A stretch of 64,000 bases of DNA from Desulfitobacterium_A sp034927245 (GTDB lineage: Bacteria > Bacillota > Desulfitobacteriia > Desulfitobacteriales > Desulfitobacteriaceae), in assembly GCF_034927245.1 (NCBI RefSeq), contig NZ_JAYFQK010000038.1:151054-215053 (forward strand), in the 5' to 3' direction. The notes under the pieces were generated by a model. The model saw only the letters and a program-made list of their open reading frames with translations, made no database searches and was not told the origin of the DNA. Numbering within the stretch: the stretch's first letter is position 1; every line of letters starts with the position of its first letter. Positions 61,954 to 64,000 of the stretch are shown piece after piece. Made by a program: the position numbers and the translations under genes.

Positions 61954-62778
61954 ATGAGCTTTCTAAAAAACCGCACGGTGCTGGGTGTAATCTGCATCGT
62001 GCTTTCTTTAGTCATCTGCTTTGCGCTCACGCCCCTGTTTAATCAGAGCGTTTCACAGAAAGCAAGCGTTGTCCGGGTAGTCAAGGAAATTAAAGCCGGA
62101 GATGCCATTACCAAGGATATGTTTCAGACCGTGGAGGTAGGGGAATACAACCTGCCGGAGGATGTCATAAAGCAGCAGGACAGTGTCCTCGGCAAATATG
62201 CTGTAGCGGATCTGGTGCCCGGCGACTATATTCTCTCGGCAAAGCTGTCGGATACACCGGCATCGGAGAACGCCTACCTGTATAACTTAAGCGGCGATAA
62301 GCAGGCTATCTCCGTGAGCATCAAAAACTTTGCCGGAGGTTTGTCCGGTAAGCTGATCTCTGGCGACATCGTGTCGGTCATCGCGCCTGACTATAAAAAG
62401 CAGGGCTCCACCGTAATCCCGCCGGAGCTGACCTATGTGGAGGTCATCGGCGTGACCGCCAGCACGGGCTTCGATACTGACACCGGTGAGCAGACTGAGG
62501 ATGACGACGAAAAGCAGCTTCCTGCCACCGTCACCCTGCTGGTTTCACCGGAGCAGGCGAAAATCCTCGCGGAGCTGGAGGCGGACGGCAAGCTCCATCT
62601 ATCCCTTGTTTACAGGGGTTCCAAGGAAAACGGCACTAAATTCACCGATCCTCAGGACAAGGTGATAGAAGCCCTGTATCCGAAGCCTGCGGAGCAAAAG
62701 GGGCAAGCTATGCAGCCGATACCGCAGGGTACTGCCTCTGAGCCTATAAACACCGCACCGGAAAGCGAGGGAGAATAA
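61954..62778 (+). CDS. Flp pilus assembly protein CpaB/RcpC-like
   Basis: A 274-residue protein with an N-terminal membrane helix (VLGVICIVLSLVICFAL) and an SAF domain (about 35-100, VVKEIKAGDAITKDMFQTVEV), then an RcpC/CpaB-type C-terminal part (AISVSIKNFAGGLSGKLISGDIVSV split over two strands). In Tad systems CpaB acts at the envelope, in part by aligning with the secretin; in this Gram-positive setting it probably meets the cell wall. ATG 61954 follows AAGGAGG. One base separates it from the next gene. Confidence 0.82.
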   Translation: MSFLKNRTVLGVICIVLSLVICFALTPLFNQSVSQKASVVRVVKEIKAGDAITKDMFQTVEVGEYNLPEDVIKQQDSVLGKYAVADLVPGDYILSAKLSDTPASENAYLYNLSGDKQAISVSIKNFAGGLSGKLISGDIVSVIAPDYKKQGSTVIPPELTYVEVIGVTASTGFDTDTGEQTEDDDEKQLPATVTLLVSPEQAKILAELEADGKLHLSLVYRGSKENGTKFTDPQDKVIEALYPKPAEQKGQAMQPIPQGTASEPINTAPESEGE

Positions 62779-63591
62779 ATGCTTAACCTTATAAAAGGGA
62801 GCATCTTCTCCCGTAAGCATCAGGAGCCTGTGCCGGAGGAACCAGAACAGGATGTGCAGGTGCTGGCGGTTTGGGGTAGCCCCGGCAGCGGAAAGACCAC
62901 TGTGAGTGTGCGCCTTGCCAAATATCTGGCGGATCAGAAAAAGAACGTTGCCTTGCTGCTGTGCGATATGACCGCGCCTATGCTACCCTGCATCTGTCCG
63001 CCCGGCGATCTCGAGTGCGAGCGATCCCTCGGCAGCATCCTCGCCGCCACTCATGTGACGGATCTGCTCATTAAGCAGAACTGTGTCACTCACAAGAAGC
63101 TGGATCACCTGACCATCATCGGCATGCTTAAGGGTGAGAATGTGTTTACTTACCCGCCGTACTCCCAGGAGCTGGCAGTCGAGCTGATTGACCATCTGAG
63201 GGACATTGCGCCGTATATCATTATCGACTGCGGCAGCGCCATCGCCCACGACATCCTGTCGGCGGTTTCGCTGCTGGAGGCTGATTCGGTTCTCCGACTG
63301 GTGAACTGTGATCTAAAGTCTGTCAGCTACCTATCCAGTCAGCTTCCGCTCCTGAAGGATCAGAAATGGGACGCCGACAAGCAGTACAAGGTGGCTTCCA
63401 ACATCAAATCAAATCAGGCCGGAGAGCATATTGAGCAGGTGCTGGGTGGCGTAGCTTTCAGGCTTCCCCATTCAGACGAGCTGGAGAATCTGGCTCTTTC
63501 GGGGAACCTGCTGGGAGAACTGATGCTCAAGGACAGCCGCCTATTCAGAAAAGAGATTGCGAAAATATCAAAGGAGGTGTTCGGCGTATGA
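62779..63591 (+). CDS. CpaE/TadZ-like ParA-type ATPase
   Basis: A 270-residue P-loop protein. Walker A is WGSPGSGKTTVSVRLAKYLA (about 32-51) and the Walker B-type strand is YIIIDCGSAIAHD. The C-terminal part runs through a SYLSSQLPLLKD helix. CpaE/TadZ proteins localise Tad assembly in the cell. The genes on both sides are Tad-type, and it overlaps the downstream CpaF start by 4 bp. Confidence 0.75.
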   Translation: MLNLIKGSIFSRKHQEPVPEEPEQDVQVLAVWGSPGSGKTTVSVRLAKYLADQKKNVALLLCDMTAPMLPCICPPGDLECERSLGSILAATHVTDLLIKQNCVTHKKLDHLTIIGMLKGENVFTYPPYSQELAVELIDHLRDIAPYIIIDCGSAIAHDILSAVSLLEADSVLRLVNCDLKSVSYLSSQLPLLKDQKWDADKQYKVASNIKSNQAGEHIEQVLGGVAFRLPHSDELENLALSGNLLGELMLKDSRLFRKEIAKISKEVFGV

Positions 63592-64000
63592 GCAGGAAAA
63601 CCCATGAGCGTGATGCATTCAATATCATACCGCAGATAAGTGATCAACCAAATATAGTCAGCATGACAGGAAATCAAAGCCTGTTTTTTTCATCAGATGG
63701 GGATTCCAGGGAGTTCGGCCCTGTGCTTCATGAGGTGCAGGAATACATCTCCAGCAAATATGCCGCGCTGATTACCGACGGCGGTACGGAGGAAGTCAAG
63801 GCGCAGATCAAACGGTATATCACCAAGTATGTTCAGGATTACCGAATTGCAGTTAGCTGCATGTCACAAGAGCAGCTGGTAGATGCCCTGTACACCGAGA
63901 TGGCGGAGTTTTCGTTCCTGACAAAATATATCTTCGGAGCCGGAATTGAGGAAATTGACGTCAACGCCTGGAATGATATTGAGGTGCAGTACAGCAGCGG
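63588..64000 (+). CDS. CpaF/TadA-family secretion ATPase (3' truncated by window)
   Basis: The first 137 residues of a protein continuing past the window. After a polar start, the segment VLHEVQEYISSKYAALI and GIEEIDVNAWNDIEVQYSS match the N-terminal part of CpaF/TadA ATPases, where IEEIDVN-type strands precede the nucleotide-binding domain. Walker motifs are not yet reached. AAGGAGG precedes ATG 63588. It should power pilus assembly or DNA transfer in this element. Confidence 0.8.
   Translation, partial: MSRKTHERDAFNIIPQISDQPNIVSMTGNQSLFFSSDGDSREFGPVLHEVQEYISSKYAALITDGGTEEVKAQIKRYITKYVQDYRIAVSCMSQEQLVDALYTEMAEFSFLTKYIFGAGIEEIDVNAWNDIEVQYSS

Noticed and set aside
1..64000. tRNA, rRNA, CRISPR array, integrase or relaxase
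   Set aside because: None could be recognised on either strand, so the mobile nature of the right-hand region rests on accessory gene content and position only.

Overview
The window looks like a low-to-medium GC, endospore-forming, anaerobic Firmicute of the Desulfitobacterium/Desulfosporosinus type (Peptococcaceae). This is inferred from a CotJC-like spore-coat manganese catalase, an S-box controlled metNIQ operon, a short-form HisG with HisZ, GatCAB, corrinoid methyltransferases with a RamA-type activase, FdhD, and frequent GTG/TTG starts behind strong GGAGG ribosome binding sites. About 51.5 kb is chromosomal backbone. The last 12 kb appears more GC-rich, is made of mobile-element type genes, and runs off the right edge.

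Layout. 0-7 kb: the tail of a CotJC-like gene, a small CC-motif protein, two overlapping WYL regulators, a YhaM-like OB-HD exoribonuclease, a ChrB-N-domain protein with an MFS exporter behind a palindromic control region, and an unrecognised protein. 7-10 kb: metQ-metI-metN on the minus strand with a SAM-I (S-box) leader. 10-18.5 kb: histidine biosynthesis in two transcription units, yerC-hisZ-pfk and then hisG-D-B-H-A-F-IE behind its own promoter. 18.5-20.6 kb: a solitary HTH/adenine-methylase fusion. 21-25 kb: a partner-switching module (PAS-SpoIIE phosphatase, anti-sigma-like kinase, STAS antagonist) followed by a CZB-domain chemoreceptor. 25-30 kb: cstA, an NlpC/P60 hydrolase and pcrA. 30-37.3 kb: a CBS-type pyrophosphatase, ligA and gatCAB.

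37.3-45.3 kb holds a minus-strand methyl-transfer cluster: a methyltetrahydrofolate:corrinoid methyltransferase, a corrinoid protein, a UroD-family methyltransferase, an MFS/GPH transporter, a second corrinoid protein, a GntR/UTRA regulator and a RamA-like reductive activase. Together these could take up a methylated substrate, move its methyl group to a corrinoid protein and then to tetrahydrofolate. The cluster is bracketed by two direct copies of the last 39 bp of gatB plus its terminator, so it looks inserted behind gatB. It is followed by nifV, fdhD, a compact palindrome-rich element that resembles a structured RNA or transposon remnant, a cysteine desulfurase-like gene, a CPBP protease and an RlmD/RumA-type methyltransferase.

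From the 3' end of the RlmD gene onward the content changes: a possible GIY-YIG-like protein, an orphan Dam methylase, AbrB-like proteins, a 1357-residue SLH/Ig-repeat surface protein, a YodL-like protein, and the start of a Flp/Tad-type assembly operon (small pilin-like protein, A24 prepilin peptidase, CpaB, CpaE/TadZ, CpaF/TadA). Several of these genes have an intrinsic-terminator-like hairpin just ahead of them. This looks like one end of an integrative element. No integrase, relaxase, tRNA, rRNA or CRISPR array was seen in the window.
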